From JAIBJN01 sp035762005 (GTDB lineage Bacteria > Actinomycetota > Thermoleophilia > Gaiellales > Gaiellaceae): DNA of 29,208 bases. The position numbers were made by a program, and so were the translations under genes. The notes beneath the pieces are model-generated. The model was not told the origin of the DNA, did not search any database, and saw only the letters and a program-made list of their open reading frames with translations. Location: NCBI GenBank assembly GCA_035762005.1, contig DASTQA010000080.1, positions 1 through 29,208 on the forward strand. The letters are read 5' to 3'. Shown piece after piece: positions 7,466-15,194 of the stretch (position 1 is its first letter; every line of letters begins with the position of its first letter).

Positions 7466-8269
7466 TCACGGCGTCTCGAGGTCGCGACGCTCGAGCAGCC
7501 GGGCCGCCGCGGCGAGGGCGAGGACCGCCGCCAGCGCGACGACGCCGAGATGCCACCAGGGGACGCCGTTCGAGAGGGGGGACTTCCCGGTCCACCAGAA
7601 GCTCGACGCGAAGCGGAGCGGGTCGAGCCAGGAGGCGAGGTCGTGCAGGCCGCTCACGAGGTAGGCCGCGGCGGCCAGCGCCGCCGGGATCCCGACCGCA
7701 GCCGCGCGGCTCGGCCACGCCGCACCGACGGCGAGCGCGAGCCACCCGTGCAGGAGGGCGAGCAGGCCGACGCCCAGCACCCCGCCCGCGAGCCGCCCGA
7801 GCGGCAGGTCGAGGCCGAAGATCGCGCTCGCGCCTGCGAGCGCCGCGTAGGCCGCGGCGCAGAAGACCGCCACCTCGACGCCGACCGCCCCGCCCTTCGC
7901 GAGCACCGCCGTCGACCGCTGCACCGGGTAGGCGAGGACGAGCTCGAGGCGGCCCGCATCCTCCTCGCCCGCGAGCGTACGGGCTCCCGACCCGATTCCG
8001 AGGGCGATGGCGAAGAGCGGCAGCATGAGGCTGAAGAACTCCGTGTCGACGTAGCCGGCTCCCCTCGTGATGTCGACGTTGCCGACGATGCCGAAGAGCG
8101 ACTTCACCGCGTCGGGGTAGCTCTCGAGCAGGTCGCCGAGGTCTTGCGACTCCTCGATCGAGGGGAAGACCGCCGCGAGGACGAGGACGTAGGCGGCGAC
8201 CCCGAGGCACCAGCCGACGAGCGCACGCCGGTGGTCGCCCAGCCCACGGCGGAGGATCTCAGCGGCCAT
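7466..8269 (-). CDS. ABC-2 type transporter permease
   Basis: A 267-residue membrane protein with about six hydrophobic segments, including 'ALVGWCLGVAAYVLVLAAVF', 'FFSLMLPLFAIALGIGSGA', 'VGVEVAVFCAAAYAALAGASAIFG' and a final helix near 'LGVVALAAVLALAAAARLL'. The conserved 'RTLAGEEDAGRLELVLAYPVQR' segment between helices 2 and 3 is typical of ABC-2 export permeases, including those of the antibiotic and polyketide self-resistance type. Its ATG at 8269 overlaps the upstream ATPase gene by 11 nt, a sign of translational coupling. The pair should form one exporter, with two copies of each subunit or a partner elsewhere. The substrate is not evident. Confidence 0.88.
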   Translation of the reverse strand: MAAEILRRGLGDHRRALVGWCLGVAAYVLVLAAVFPSIEESQDLGDLLESYPDAVKSLFGIVGNVDITRGAGYVDTEFFSLMLPLFAIALGIGSGARTLAGEEDAGRLELVLAYPVQRSTAVLAKGGAVGVEVAVFCAAAYAALAGASAIFGLDLPLGRLAGGVLGVGLLALLHGWLALAVGAAWPSRAAAVGIPAALAAAAYLVSGLHDLASWLDPLRFASSFWWTGKSPLSNGVPWWHLGVVALAAVLALAAAARLLERRDLETP

Positions 8270-9170
8270 CGCCGGCCTCTCGGTAGAGCTCGAGGAAGAT
8301 CTCCTCGAGGTCGGCCGGCGTCGAGACGAGGTCGACGAGCTCGTGCCGGGCGGCCGTCTTCACGACGCCGTTCATCGCCGCCTCGGGGGCCGCCAGCTGC
8401 ACGAGCGCCCCGTCCGCCTCGCGGACGCGCACTCCCGGAAGCGCCGCGAACGCGTCGGGGTCGACCGGCTCGGCGAACCGGATCCGGACGTGGCGAAGCG
8501 CCCGCTCGCGCAGCGAGACGACCGCATCGACGTCGACGAGCCGCCCGGCCCGGATGATGCCTACCCGGTCGGCGACGCGCTCCACCTCGTCGAGCGAGTG
8601 CGAGGAGAGGAAGGCCGTGCGGCCGGCCGCGACGGTCTCGCGCAGGAGCGCGCGGAACTCCTCCTGGAGGATCGGATCGAGCCCGCCCGTCGGCTCGTCG
8701 AGGACGAGCAACTCGGGCTCGTGCATGAAGGCCTGGACGATCCCGAGCTTCTGCCGGTTCCCCTTCGACAGCTCCCTGATCGGCCGGTCGAGCGGGACGT
8801 CGAAGCGCTCGACGAGCGCGTCGCGCACCGCCGGGTCGACGCCGCCGCGCAGGCGGCCGAGCGACTCGAGCTGCTCGCGGCCGCTCAGCCGGTCGTAGAG
8901 GCGCAGGTCGCCGGGGACGTACCCGACGTGCCGCCGCACCTCGACACTCTCGGTGCGGCTGTCCCGGCCGAGCAGGGTCGCGCGCCCGGCGGTGGGGCGG
9001 ATGAGGTCGAGCAGCAGGCGGATGGTCGTGCTCTTGCCTGCGCCGTTCGGGCCGAGGAAGCCGAAGACCTCGCCGCGCTCGACCGTCAGGTCGAGCCCGA
9101 CGAGCGCCTCGACATCGCCCCGGTACGTCTTCGAGAGCCCGGAGGTCTCGATCGCGGGCACGTCGGCCAC
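8259..9170 (-). CDS. ABC transporter ATP-binding protein (drug/polyketide exporter type)
   Basis: A 303-residue ATPase with all ABC landmarks: Walker A GPNGAGKST (residues 40-48), signature-like 'ELSKGNRQKL', Walker B 'LLVLDEPTGG', and 'FLSSHSLDE' with the switch histidine. After about residue 215 comes a C-terminal extension ('VRIRFAEPVDPDAFAALPGV' to 'DLEEIFLELYREAGDGR') typical of the DrrA/CcmA-like exporter subfamily. The frame extends to a TTG at 9203. I place the start at the GTG at 9170; a GTG at 9161 is equally possible, since neither has a good ribosome site. It begins 37 nt after the RibD-fold gene stop, so the ECF-type promoter at 9915-9944 could also transcribe this exporter. Confidence 0.9.
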   Translation of the reverse strand: MADVPAIETSGLSKTYRGDVEALVGLDLTVERGEVFGFLGPNGAGKSTTIRLLLDLIRPTAGRATLLGRDSRTESVEVRRHVGYVPGDLRLYDRLSGREQLESLGRLRGGVDPAVRDALVERFDVPLDRPIRELSKGNRQKLGIVQAFMHEPELLVLDEPTGGLDPILQEEFRALLRETVAAGRTAFLSSHSLDEVERVADRVGIIRAGRLVDVDAVVSLRERALRHVRIRFAEPVDPDAFAALPGVRVREADGALVQLAAPEAAMNGVVKTAARHELVDLVSTPADLEEIFLELYREAGDGR

Positions 9171-9207
9171 GTCGCCATCGTACGGGGCCGCCCGGCGCCC
9201 CAAGCGC

Positions 9208-9855
9208 TCACTTGACGACGCGGTACCGCACGTGGGTGACGCGCGGGGACTCGACGACCCGAGTCGGCTCCAGCTCGACGCGGGCGGGGTCGAGCCCGTC
9301 GAAGAGCGCGACGCCGCCGCCCAGGAGAACGGGGACGAGGTGGATCTGGAGCTCGTCGAGGAGACCCGCGGCGAGGTACTGACGGGCGACGCTCGCGCCG
9401 CCGGCCACCGCGACGTCCCTGTCGCCGGCGGCCGCCCGGGCCTGCTCGAGCGCGGACTCGATGCCGTTCGTGACGAAGCTGAAGGTCGTCCCTCCTCCCT
9501 TCGTCACCGTCTCGCGCGCGTGGTGGGTGAGGACGAAGACCGGCACCCGGAACGGCGGGTCGTCCCCCCACCAGCCGTCGGCGTTGGGATCCTCCTCCCA
9601 GGGGCCCTCGCCGCCGCTGAACATCCGCCTGCCCATGACGACCGCCCCGGTGGCGTGGAGCGACTCCTCGAGGAGGTCCGAGTCGGCATCCGTCTCGCCG
9701 CCTTCGAGACCGTGGCGCTCGCGCCAGCTGGCCAGACCGAGGATCCACTCGTGCAGCCGCTCGCCGCCCTGGCCCAGCGGTAGCTCGAGCGTGGCCTCGG
9801 GCCCGGCGACGAACCCGTCCAGCGACATCGAGATCTCGAACGTCAGTCGTCCCAT
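9208..9855 (-). CDS. RibD C-terminal-domain (dihydrofolate reductase-like) protein 1
   Basis: A 215-residue protein of the RibD/bacterial DHFR-like reductase fold. It opens with 'EISMSLDGFVAG', has the 'VVMGRRMF' strand-loop, and ends with 'DVAVAGGASVARQYLAAGLLDELQIHLVPVLLGGG', the usual NADPH-binding region and tail of this family. The true family reduces riboflavin precursors or folates with NADPH, but stand-alone paralogues like this one have no assigned substrate. The ATG at 9855 has an AAGGAGG site 5 nt upstream; the frame remains open further upstream but without a start signal. A predicted ECF-type promoter lies 59 nt upstream, and the ABC exporter genes follow after 37 nt. One of four RibD-fold genes in the window. 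Confidence 0.88.
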   Translation of the reverse strand: MGRLTFEISMSLDGFVAGPEATLELPLGQGGERLHEWILGLASWRERHGLEGGETDADSDLLEESLHATGAVVMGRRMFSGGEGPWEEDPNADGWWGDDPPFRVPVFVLTHHARETVTKGGGTTFSFVTNGIESALEQARAAAGDRDVAVAGGASVARQYLAAGLLDELQIHLVPVLLGGGVALFDGLDPARVELEPTRVVESPRVTHVRYRVVK

Positions 9856-9914
9856 GGTGCCTCCTTCGTCCTGGCGACAGACCGGAGCCGGTCGCCCGCC
9901 GTCTTCGTCTGAGG

Positions 9915-9944
9915 TAAGACGGGTCAGCGCTCGGCATCTCATCG
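9915..9944 (-). promoter_or_regulatory. Predicted ECF-type promoter of RibD-like gene 1 (site C)
   Basis: On the minus strand: CGATGAG, 17 nt, GTCTTA, then 59 nt to the ATG at 9855. Both boxes match the sigma factor's own promoter. Confidence 0.72.
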
Positions 9945-10011
9945 GTCGCCGGCGACGGGCCGCCCGCCGGCTGCGGCATGCGAGACTCCGGTCGATGAGG
10001 CGAGTCGCGAG

Positions 10012-10770
10012 ATGAGCCCCAGGCCGCGCCCGGCGTCGCTCGAAGACGACCACACGCCGCACGCCGTGCGGAAGCGGCTGCGCGACCGGCCCTCCCCGAG
10101 CTACCTCCACGACTTCATCTACGGGGCGGTGGACGGCGCCGTGACGACGTTCGCCGTCGTGGCCGGCGTCGAGGGAGCGAGCCTGGACGAGAGGGTCGTG
10201 ATCATCCTCGGCGGCGCCAACCTCATCGCCGACGGCTTCAGCATGGCGGTCAGCAACTTCCTCGGCTCTCGGGCGACGCGCCAGGAACGGGAGCGTGCCC
10301 GCCGCGAGGAGGAGCGTCAGATCGCGCTCTTGCCCGAGGGGGAGCGGGAGGAGATCCGCCAGATCTTCGCCGGGAAGGGGTTCGAGGGACAGGATCTCGA
10401 GCGGATCGTCGAGGTGATCACGTCCGACCCCGAGCTCTGGGCCGACACGATGATGAGCGAGGAGCTCGGCTACGCCTCGACCGAGCCGAACGAGTACCGC
10501 GCTGCCTTCGCGACGCTGGCGGCGTTCCTCACCGTCGGCTTCCTGCCGCTGCTCGTCTTCGTGTACGACCTCGCCGCGCCCGGCGACGTCGACGATCCGT
10601 TCCTCTGGAGCGCGCTCATGACGGGCGTCGCCTTCTTCGTCGTCGGGAGCTTCAAGTCGCGCTTCGTCGACCAGGCGTGGTGGCGGTCCGCGCTCGAGAC
10701 GCTCGTCGTCGGAGGGCTCGCGGCGACGCTCGCGTACGCGGCCGGCGCGCTCCTCCAGGGCGTGGCCTGA
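10012..10770 (+). CDS. VIT1/CCC1 family Fe2+/Mn2+ transporter
   Basis: A 252-residue protein. Helix 1 carries 'YLHDFIYGAVDGAVTTFAVVAGVEGA' and helix 2 'GGANLIADGFSMAVSNFLGSRA', the two most conserved stretches of vacuolar-iron-transporter-like proteins. Between helices 2 and 3 is a charged cytoplasmic domain (about residues 90-160, rich in Glu and Arg), matching the metal-collecting domain of VIT1-type members. Three further helices follow ('FATLAAFLTVGFLPLLVFVYDLAA', 'LMTGVAFFVVGSFKSRF', 'LVVGGLAATLAYAAGALL'). Eukaryotic members exchange Fe2+ or Mn2+ for protons; bacterial ones are presumed to do the same. It diverges from RibD-like gene 1 and has no copy of the ECF-type promoter that I can find. 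Its stop is 18 nt from the convergent RibD-like gene 2. Confidence 0.9.
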   Translation: MSPRPRPASLEDDHTPHAVRKRLRDRPSPSYLHDFIYGAVDGAVTTFAVVAGVEGASLDERVVIILGGANLIADGFSMAVSNFLGSRATRQERERARREEERQIALLPEGEREEIRQIFAGKGFEGQDLERIVEVITSDPELWADTMMSEELGYASTEPNEYRAAFATLAAFLTVGFLPLLVFVYDLAAPGDVDDPFLWSALMTGVAFFVVGSFKSRFVDQAWWRSALETLVVGGLAATLAYAAGALLQGVA

Positions 10771-10788
10771 GCCGCTCCGGGGGCCGCT

Positions 10789-11322
10789 CTACGTGGGCGC
10801 GAGCGTGTGGACGACGATGCCGCTTCGGAAGGTCGTGACGTCGACGAGCTTCAGGTGGGTCGTCTCGATCCCCTCGATGAGCCGTTGGCCGCCCCCGGCG
10901 AGGACCGGGAAGACCCAGAAGTGGAGCTCGTCGACGAGCCCGTGCGCGAGCAGCGTCCGGTCGAGCTCGCCCGTCCCGAACTTGAGGATGTCGTCGCCGG
11001 GCTCCTCCTTGAGCGCGGCGACCGCCTCGGCGACGTCGCCGTCGATGATCGTGGCGTTCCACGTGGCCTCGCGCAGCGTCCTCGAGGCGACGTGCTTGGG
11101 GAGGCTGTTGATCCGGTCGGAGTACTCGTCGCCGGTCCTGGAGGGCCACGCCTGGGCGAAGGCCTCGTACGTGGCACGGCCCAGGAGGAGCGCGTCGGCG
11201 GCGAAGAGCAGCTTCCGGGCGTAGCCCGCGTGCTCGTCGTCCCAGTACCGGGGGCCCCATGTCTGCGGGTCGCCGATGACCCCGTCGAGGGTCACGAAGG
11301 TCGATTCGACGAGCTTCCTCAT
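10789..11322 (-). CDS. RibD C-terminal-domain (dihydrofolate reductase-like) protein 2
   Basis: A 177-residue DHFR/RibD-like protein. Landmarks are 'STFVTLDGVIGDPQTWG' at the N-terminus, 'ALLLGRATYEAFAQAWPSR', 'LPKHVASRTL', and 'LKFGTGELDRTLLAHGLVDELHFWVFPVLAGGG' near the C-terminus. The order and spacing match the whole family. The ATG at 11322 has an AGAGGAG site about 8 nt upstream. The substrate is unknown. It sits alone, convergent with the VIT gene and divergent from the MetE-like operon, and carries a predicted ECF-type promoter 40 nt upstream. Confidence 0.9.
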   Translation of the reverse strand: MRKLVESTFVTLDGVIGDPQTWGPRYWDDEHAGYARKLLFAADALLLGRATYEAFAQAWPSRTGDEYSDRINSLPKHVASRTLREATWNATIIDGDVAEAVAALKEEPGDDILKFGTGELDRTLLAHGLVDELHFWVFPVLAGGGQRLIEGIETTHLKLVDVTTFRSGIVVHTLAPT

Positions 11323-11362
11323 CTCGCGGCTCCTCTCTGCATCCGTTGTCCGCAGTCTCCCG

Positions 11363-11392
11363 TACGACCGCGCGCCGGGTCCGAACTCATCG
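11363..11392 (-). promoter_or_regulatory. Predicted ECF-type promoter of RibD-like gene 2 (site D)
   Basis: On the minus strand: CGATGAG, 17 nt, GTCGTA, then 40 nt to the ATG at 11322. It lies in the 116-nt gap divergent to the MetE-like operon. Confidence 0.7.
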
Positions 11393-11438
11393 GTTCGCAG
11401 GCGGCGACACGCGCCGCTCCGGTGCGCAAGGATGGAGT

Positions 11439-12470
11439 GTGGCCGCGAATCTCGTCACGACGGTCGTCGGCAGCTACCCCCAGCCCGACTGGCTGATCGA
11501 CCGGGAGCGGCTCGGGGAGAGGCTGCCGCCGCGCGTGCGGGCGCGTGAGCTCTGGCGCATCCCGGAGCCGTTCCTCGAGGAGGCACAGGACGACGCGACC
11601 CGCCTGGCCGTCCAGGACATGGAGCGCGCCGGCGTCGACGTGATCACCGACGGGGAGATGCGGCGGGAGAGCTACTCAAACCGCTTCGCGACCGCGCTCG
11701 TCGGCGTCGACCTGGACGACCCGGGCGTCGCCTTCGACCGGACGGGCCACGAGAACCCCGTCCCCAGGGTCGTCGGGCCGATCCGCCGAACCGGGCCGGT
11801 CGAGGTGCGGGACGTCGAGCTCCTCCGCTCGCTCACGGACCGCCGGATCAAGATCACCGTTCCCGGGCCGTTCACGATGACGCAGCAGGCTCAGAACGAC
11901 CACTACCCGGACGACCGGAGCCTCGCGCTCGCGTACGCGGAGGCGGTGAACGAGGAGCTCAGGGACCTGAAGGCGGCCGGAGCCGACGTCGTCCAGATCG
12001 ACGAGCCGTACCTGCAGGCGCGTCCCGAGCCCGCACGCGAGTACGGCGTCGAGGCGGTCAACCGCGCGCTCGACGGCATCGAGGGCGAGACCGTCCTCCA
12101 CACGTGCTTCGGCTACGCGCACATCGTCAAGGACCGGCTCAGCGGCTACCCGTTCCTCTCCGAGCTCGGGGACTGCCTCGCGACCCACCTCTCGCTCGAG
12201 GCGGCGCAGCCCGACCTCGACCCGGAGGTCCTCTCGGACGTCTCGGGCAAGACGATCGTCCTCGGCGTCGTCGATCTCGGCTCGAGCGACGTCGAGACCC
12301 CCGAGGCCGTCGCGGCCCGGATCAGGAGGGCCCTGACGGTCGTCCCGCCGGAGCGGCTCGTCGTCGCGCCCGACTGCGGGATGAAGTACCTGCCGCGCGA
12401 GCGCGCGTTCCGGAAGCTCGAGGCGATGGTTGCCGGCGCGCGGCTCGTCGCGGAAGGTCCCGGCCTCTAG
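11439..12470 (+). CDS. Cobalamin-independent methionine synthase (MetE C-terminal) family protein
   Basis: A 343-residue TIM-barrel protein equivalent to the catalytic half of MetE. All four expected zinc ligands are present: H221 and C223 in 'HTCFGY', E254 in 'HLSLEAAQPD' and C313 in 'PDCGMKYL'. The 'QIDEPYL' motif that positions the thiol is also there. It lacks the N-terminal MetE domain, as do archaeal/bacterial core methionine synthases and epoxyalkane:coenzyme M transferases. It could therefore methylate homocysteine or activate another thiol for alkyl transfer. The frame is open back to 11346, but the GTG at 11439 has an AAGGA site 6 nt upstream, and homology begins right after it ('VTTVVGSYPQPDWL'). 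First gene of a five-gene operon whose other members suggest acyl-CoA or aromatic metabolism, not amino acid synthesis. Confidence 0.88.
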   Translation: MAANLVTTVVGSYPQPDWLIDRERLGERLPPRVRARELWRIPEPFLEEAQDDATRLAVQDMERAGVDVITDGEMRRESYSNRFATALVGVDLDDPGVAFDRTGHENPVPRVVGPIRRTGPVEVRDVELLRSLTDRRIKITVPGPFTMTQQAQNDHYPDDRSLALAYAEAVNEELRDLKAAGADVVQIDEPYLQARPEPAREYGVEAVNRALDGIEGETVLHTCFGYAHIVKDRLSGYPFLSELGDCLATHLSLEAAQPDLDPEVLSDVSGKTIVLGVVDLGSSDVETPEAVAARIRRALTVVPPERLVVAPDCGMKYLPRERAFRKLEAMVAGARLVAEGPGL

Positions 12471-12505
12471 GACGCCGCATGCAGGCTGACAAGGAGGGCG
12501 CCCCC

Positions 12506-13276
12506 GTGACCCGAATCAGCCGCGCCTACCCCGACAGGGTCGAGGTGCGGGGACGCGACCTCACGGGCGACCTCATGGGCAGGCTGAGCTTCACGGAGTA
12601 CTTCCACCTGCTCCTGACCGGCCGCGAGCCGAGCGACGACGAGCGCTTCTTTCTGGACGTGCTCCTCGTCGCGATCGCCGAGCACGGGATGATGCCCACG
12701 AACGTCGCGGCCCGGATGACGCTCGCGGCCGACCCCGGCTCCCTGCAGGGGGCGGTCGCGGCGGGGATCCTCGGCGCCGGTCCCGTCGTCCTCGGCACGT
12801 CCGAGGAGTGCGCCCGGCTCCTCGAGGACGCACAGGCGCGGGTGGCGGCCGGAGGCGAGCCGGCGGCCGTCGGGCGCGAGGTCGCGGAGGAGATCCGCGC
12901 TTCCGGCGGCAGAGCTCCCGGATTCGGCCATCCGGTGCACCGGCCGCTCGACCCGCGCGCGGAGCGGATCCTCGAGCTCGCGGACGCGCGCGGCGTGAGC
13001 GGGCCGCATGTCGAGCTCGCCCGGTGCCTCCGCGAGGCGGTGGCCGAGGCCTGGAGCAGGCCGCTGACGATGAACGTCGCCATGCCGATCGCGGCCGTGT
13101 TGCTCGACCTCGGCTTCCCGGCCGCCGCCGTCAAAGCCGTCCCCGTCCTCGCGCGGACGGCCGGCCTCCTCGCCCACCTGGCGGAGGAGCGGGAGCATCC
13201 GCTCGGCCTCCTCCTGGCGGCGAGGGCCGAGGAGGCGGTCGGGTACGAGCCGCCGTCCGAAGACCGGCGAGGCTGA
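12506..13276 (+). CDS. Citrate synthase/citryl-CoA lyase-like protein with altered active site
   Basis: A 256-residue short member of the citrate synthase fold. 'GFGHPVHRPLDPRAERI' corresponds to the GFGHRVYKxxDPRA motif, keeping the histidine (H142) equivalent to E. coli GltA H305. The segment matching the NVDFYSG motif reads MNVAMPIAAV, so the catalytic aspartate (GltA D362) is alanine A192. The region matching WGPAHGGANE reads GAGPVVLGTSEE, without the first histidine (GltA H264). Normal citrate synthase chemistry is therefore unlikely; a lyase or another acyl-CoA C-C bond reaction is possible. The GTG at 12506 has a perfect AAGGAGG 8 nt upstream, which beats the ATG at 12479. Its stop overlaps the next start as TGATG. 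Confidence 0.82.
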   Translation: MTRISRAYPDRVEVRGRDLTGDLMGRLSFTEYFHLLLTGREPSDDERFFLDVLLVAIAEHGMMPTNVAARMTLAADPGSLQGAVAAGILGAGPVVLGTSEECARLLEDAQARVAAGGEPAAVGREVAEEIRASGGRAPGFGHPVHRPLDPRAERILELADARGVSGPHVELARCLREAVAEAWSRPLTMNVAMPIAAVLLDLGFPAAAVKAVPVLARTAGLLAHLAEEREHPLGLLLAARAEEAVGYEPPSEDRRG

Positions 13277-14577
13277 TGCTCTCGCCCGAGGTCGAGACCC
13301 GTCCCTGGGCGGAGCAGCTCGCCGTCGACGACGCGAGCTACCGCGCCCAGCTCGCCTACCTCTTCGAGCGCTCCGCCTTCTACCGCGAGAAGCTGACCGC
13401 TGCGGGGTTCTCCTCCGCCCGGGCGGCCGGCAGGCTCGCCGACATCGCGCGGCTGCCGCTGACCGACAAGGGCGAGATCAGGGCGACGCGCGCGCCCGAC
13501 GATCCGATCGGCGCGCACCTCTGCGCGGCGCCGTCGGAGATCGTGCGCGTCTACTCGACGAGCGGCACCACGGGCACTCCCAGCTACGTCCCGCTGACGG
13601 CCGGCGACCTGGAGAACTGGGTGACCGGCTCGGCGAGGAGCTACGCGGCCTCGGGCATCGCCGCCGGCCAGCGCATCGTCTCGACGTACAACGCCGGGCC
13701 GTTCGTGGCCGGGGCTGCGCTCGCCGCCTTCGACCGCATCGGGCTCTGCCACATCCCGGTCGGCACGGGCAACACCGAGCGGCTCCTGGCCGCGATCGAG
13801 CTGTTGCGCCCCGAGGCCGTCGTGCTCACGCCCTCCTACGCCGCCCATCTCCTCGAGGCGGCGGCGGACCGGGGCGTCGAGCTCCGGCGGTCGAGCGTGG
13901 AGCGCGTCCTCGTGGCGGGCGAGCCCGGCGGAGGCGAGCCGACCTTCCGGGCGAAGCTCGAGGAGGGCTGGGGGGCGAGAGTCACGGAGGCGATGGGCAT
14001 CGGCGACGTCGGCGTGTCGCTCTGGGGCGAGTGCGAGGAGCAGGGCGGCATGCATCTGGGCGCGCGCGGCTTCGTCCACGCCGAGCTCGTCGAGCCGGCG
14101 ACCGGCGCGGCGCTCGAGCTCCGGGACGGCGCCATGGGGGAGCTGGTGCTGACGCACCTTCTGCACCGGGCGGCGCCGCTCCTGCGCTTCCGCACGCGCG
14201 ACCACGTCCGCGTCCGGACGAGCCCGTGCCCCTGCGGCCGGACGGGCCCGCGCGTGCGCTGCATCGGGCGGACGGACGACATGCTCATCGTCCGCGGCGT
14301 GAACCTCTTTCCCTCGGCCGTCCGTGAGGTCGTGAGCGAGTTCGCCCCAGCGGTCAGCGGCCACGTCCTCGTCAAGCCGGCCGCGCCCGGCGTGAAGCAG
14401 GACCCGCCGCTCCCGGTCGCCGTCGAGCTCGCGCGGGACGCGATCCCGGACAGCCTTCTCGGGGACGCGATCCGTGAGAGGATTCGCGACGTGCTCGTCG
14501 TCCAGACGCGCGTGGAGCTCGTGCCGTGGGGAAGCCTGCGGCGGAGCGAGTACAAGTCGAAGCTCGTCGAGCGCTAG
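13276..14577 (+). CDS. PaaK-like AMP-forming acyl/aryl-CoA ligase
   Basis: A 433-residue adenylate-forming enzyme of the phenylacetate-CoA ligase family. The P-loop-like 'YSTSGTTGTPSYVPLT' binds ATP; 'VTEAMGIGDVG' corresponds to the adenine-binding motif; 'LRFRTRDHVRV' and 'RCIGRTDDMLIVRGVNLFPSAVREVV' are the hinge and the typical PaaK C-terminal entry. A cysteine-rich 'SPCPCGRTGPRVRC' resembles the structural metal site of PaaK relatives. Such enzymes activate a carboxylic acid (often aromatic) to its CoA thioester. The ATG at 13276 overlaps the preceding stop by one base, so the two are coupled. The substrate is unknown; pairing with a citrate-synthase-fold protein suggests an acid that is activated and then cleaved or condensed. 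Confidence 0.9.
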   Translation: MLSPEVETRPWAEQLAVDDASYRAQLAYLFERSAFYREKLTAAGFSSARAAGRLADIARLPLTDKGEIRATRAPDDPIGAHLCAAPSEIVRVYSTSGTTGTPSYVPLTAGDLENWVTGSARSYAASGIAAGQRIVSTYNAGPFVAGAALAAFDRIGLCHIPVGTGNTERLLAAIELLRPEAVVLTPSYAAHLLEAAADRGVELRRSSVERVLVAGEPGGGEPTFRAKLEEGWGARVTEAMGIGDVGVSLWGECEEQGGMHLGARGFVHAELVEPATGAALELRDGAMGELVLTHLLHRAAPLLRFRTRDHVRVRTSPCPCGRTGPRVRCIGRTDDMLIVRGVNLFPSAVREVVSEFAPAVSGHVLVKPAAPGVKQDPPLPVAVELARDAIPDSLLGDAIRERIRDVLVVQTRVELVPWGSLRRSEYKSKLVER

Positions 14578-14593
14578 TCGAGGACGAGGGTCG

Positions 14594-15178
14594 GTGCGGA
14601 AGCTTCAGAGCGAGGGCGTCCACCACATCACGATCGTCGGGGCCGACCGGCAGACCTCGATCGGCTTCTGGGAGGGCGTGCTCGGCATGCCCTTCGTCTT
14701 CGAGCAGCCGAACCTCGACAACGAGTCGGAGAGCCACCTCTACTTCGACCCCGGCGACGGCCGCCTGATCACGGTCTTCACGAACGAGGAGCGGGAGGCC
14801 GACCCGACCCGGACCGCGACCGACATCGGCTGCGTGCACCACGTCGCGTTCGCCGTCTCGCAGGCGACGTTCCGCCAGGCCGTCGAGCGGCTCGACGAGC
14901 GCGGGATCCGGCACAGCGGCGTCAAGGACCGCGGCTTCATGGACTCGATCTACTTCGAGGATCCGCTCGGCCTGCTCATCGAGCTCTCCGCTTACCGGTT
15001 CGAGCCGCCGGCCGGCCACTCGCACGCCGATGTGCTGCTCGAGGCCCACCGGCTCCGCGTGGGGCGCGGCGAGTACGCGATCGCCGAGATCCACCTCGCG
15101 GATGCGATCGAAAGTCTCATCGGGCGGTCACGAGCGTCGCTCTCCGAGGACAGATCGCCGCAGGACCCGTACAGCTAG
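14594..15178 (+). CDS. VOC superfamily dioxygenase-like protein
   Basis: A 194-residue protein with two VOC modules: 'VHHITIVGADRQTSIGFWEGVLGM' begins the first and 'IGCVHHVAFAVSQATFRQAVERL' the second, closing with 'SIYFEDPLGLLIELSAYRF'. The His-His-Glu positions of metal-dependent VOC enzymes (H10/H11, the HH pair of the second module, and the Glu in LLIEL) are all there. The layout resembles small extradiol ring-cleavage dioxygenases and glyoxalase-like dioxygenases. The GTG at 14594 has GAGG about 4 nt upstream and follows the CoA ligase stop by 16 nt. A C-terminal tail of about 50 residues extends beyond the fold. The substrate is unknown. Confidence 0.85.
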   Translation: MRKLQSEGVHHITIVGADRQTSIGFWEGVLGMPFVFEQPNLDNESESHLYFDPGDGRLITVFTNEEREADPTRTATDIGCVHHVAFAVSQATFRQAVERLDERGIRHSGVKDRGFMDSIYFEDPLGLLIELSAYRFEPPAGHSHADVLLEAHRLRVGRGEYAIAEIHLADAIESLIGRSRASLSEDRSPQDPYS

Positions 15179-15194
15179 CGACTGGGAGGATCAC

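Noticed and set aside
9992..10021. CGATGAG just before the VIT transporter start
   Set aside because: No GTC-type -10 box occurs 17 nt downstream, and the position would put the transcription start inside the gene.
13641..14555. Long minus-strand open frames opposite the CoA ligase gene
   Set aside because: Ser/Arg/Pro-rich shadows of a well-supported plus-strand gene with family motifs.
15115..15130. CTCATCG (minus-strand CGATGAG) near the end of the VOC dioxygenase-like gene, and similar words inside genes near 10225, 14283, 14976, 19500, 23930, 25167 and 25811
   Set aside because: None has a GTC element at the 17-nt spacing and none lies before a gene on that strand; treated as chance.
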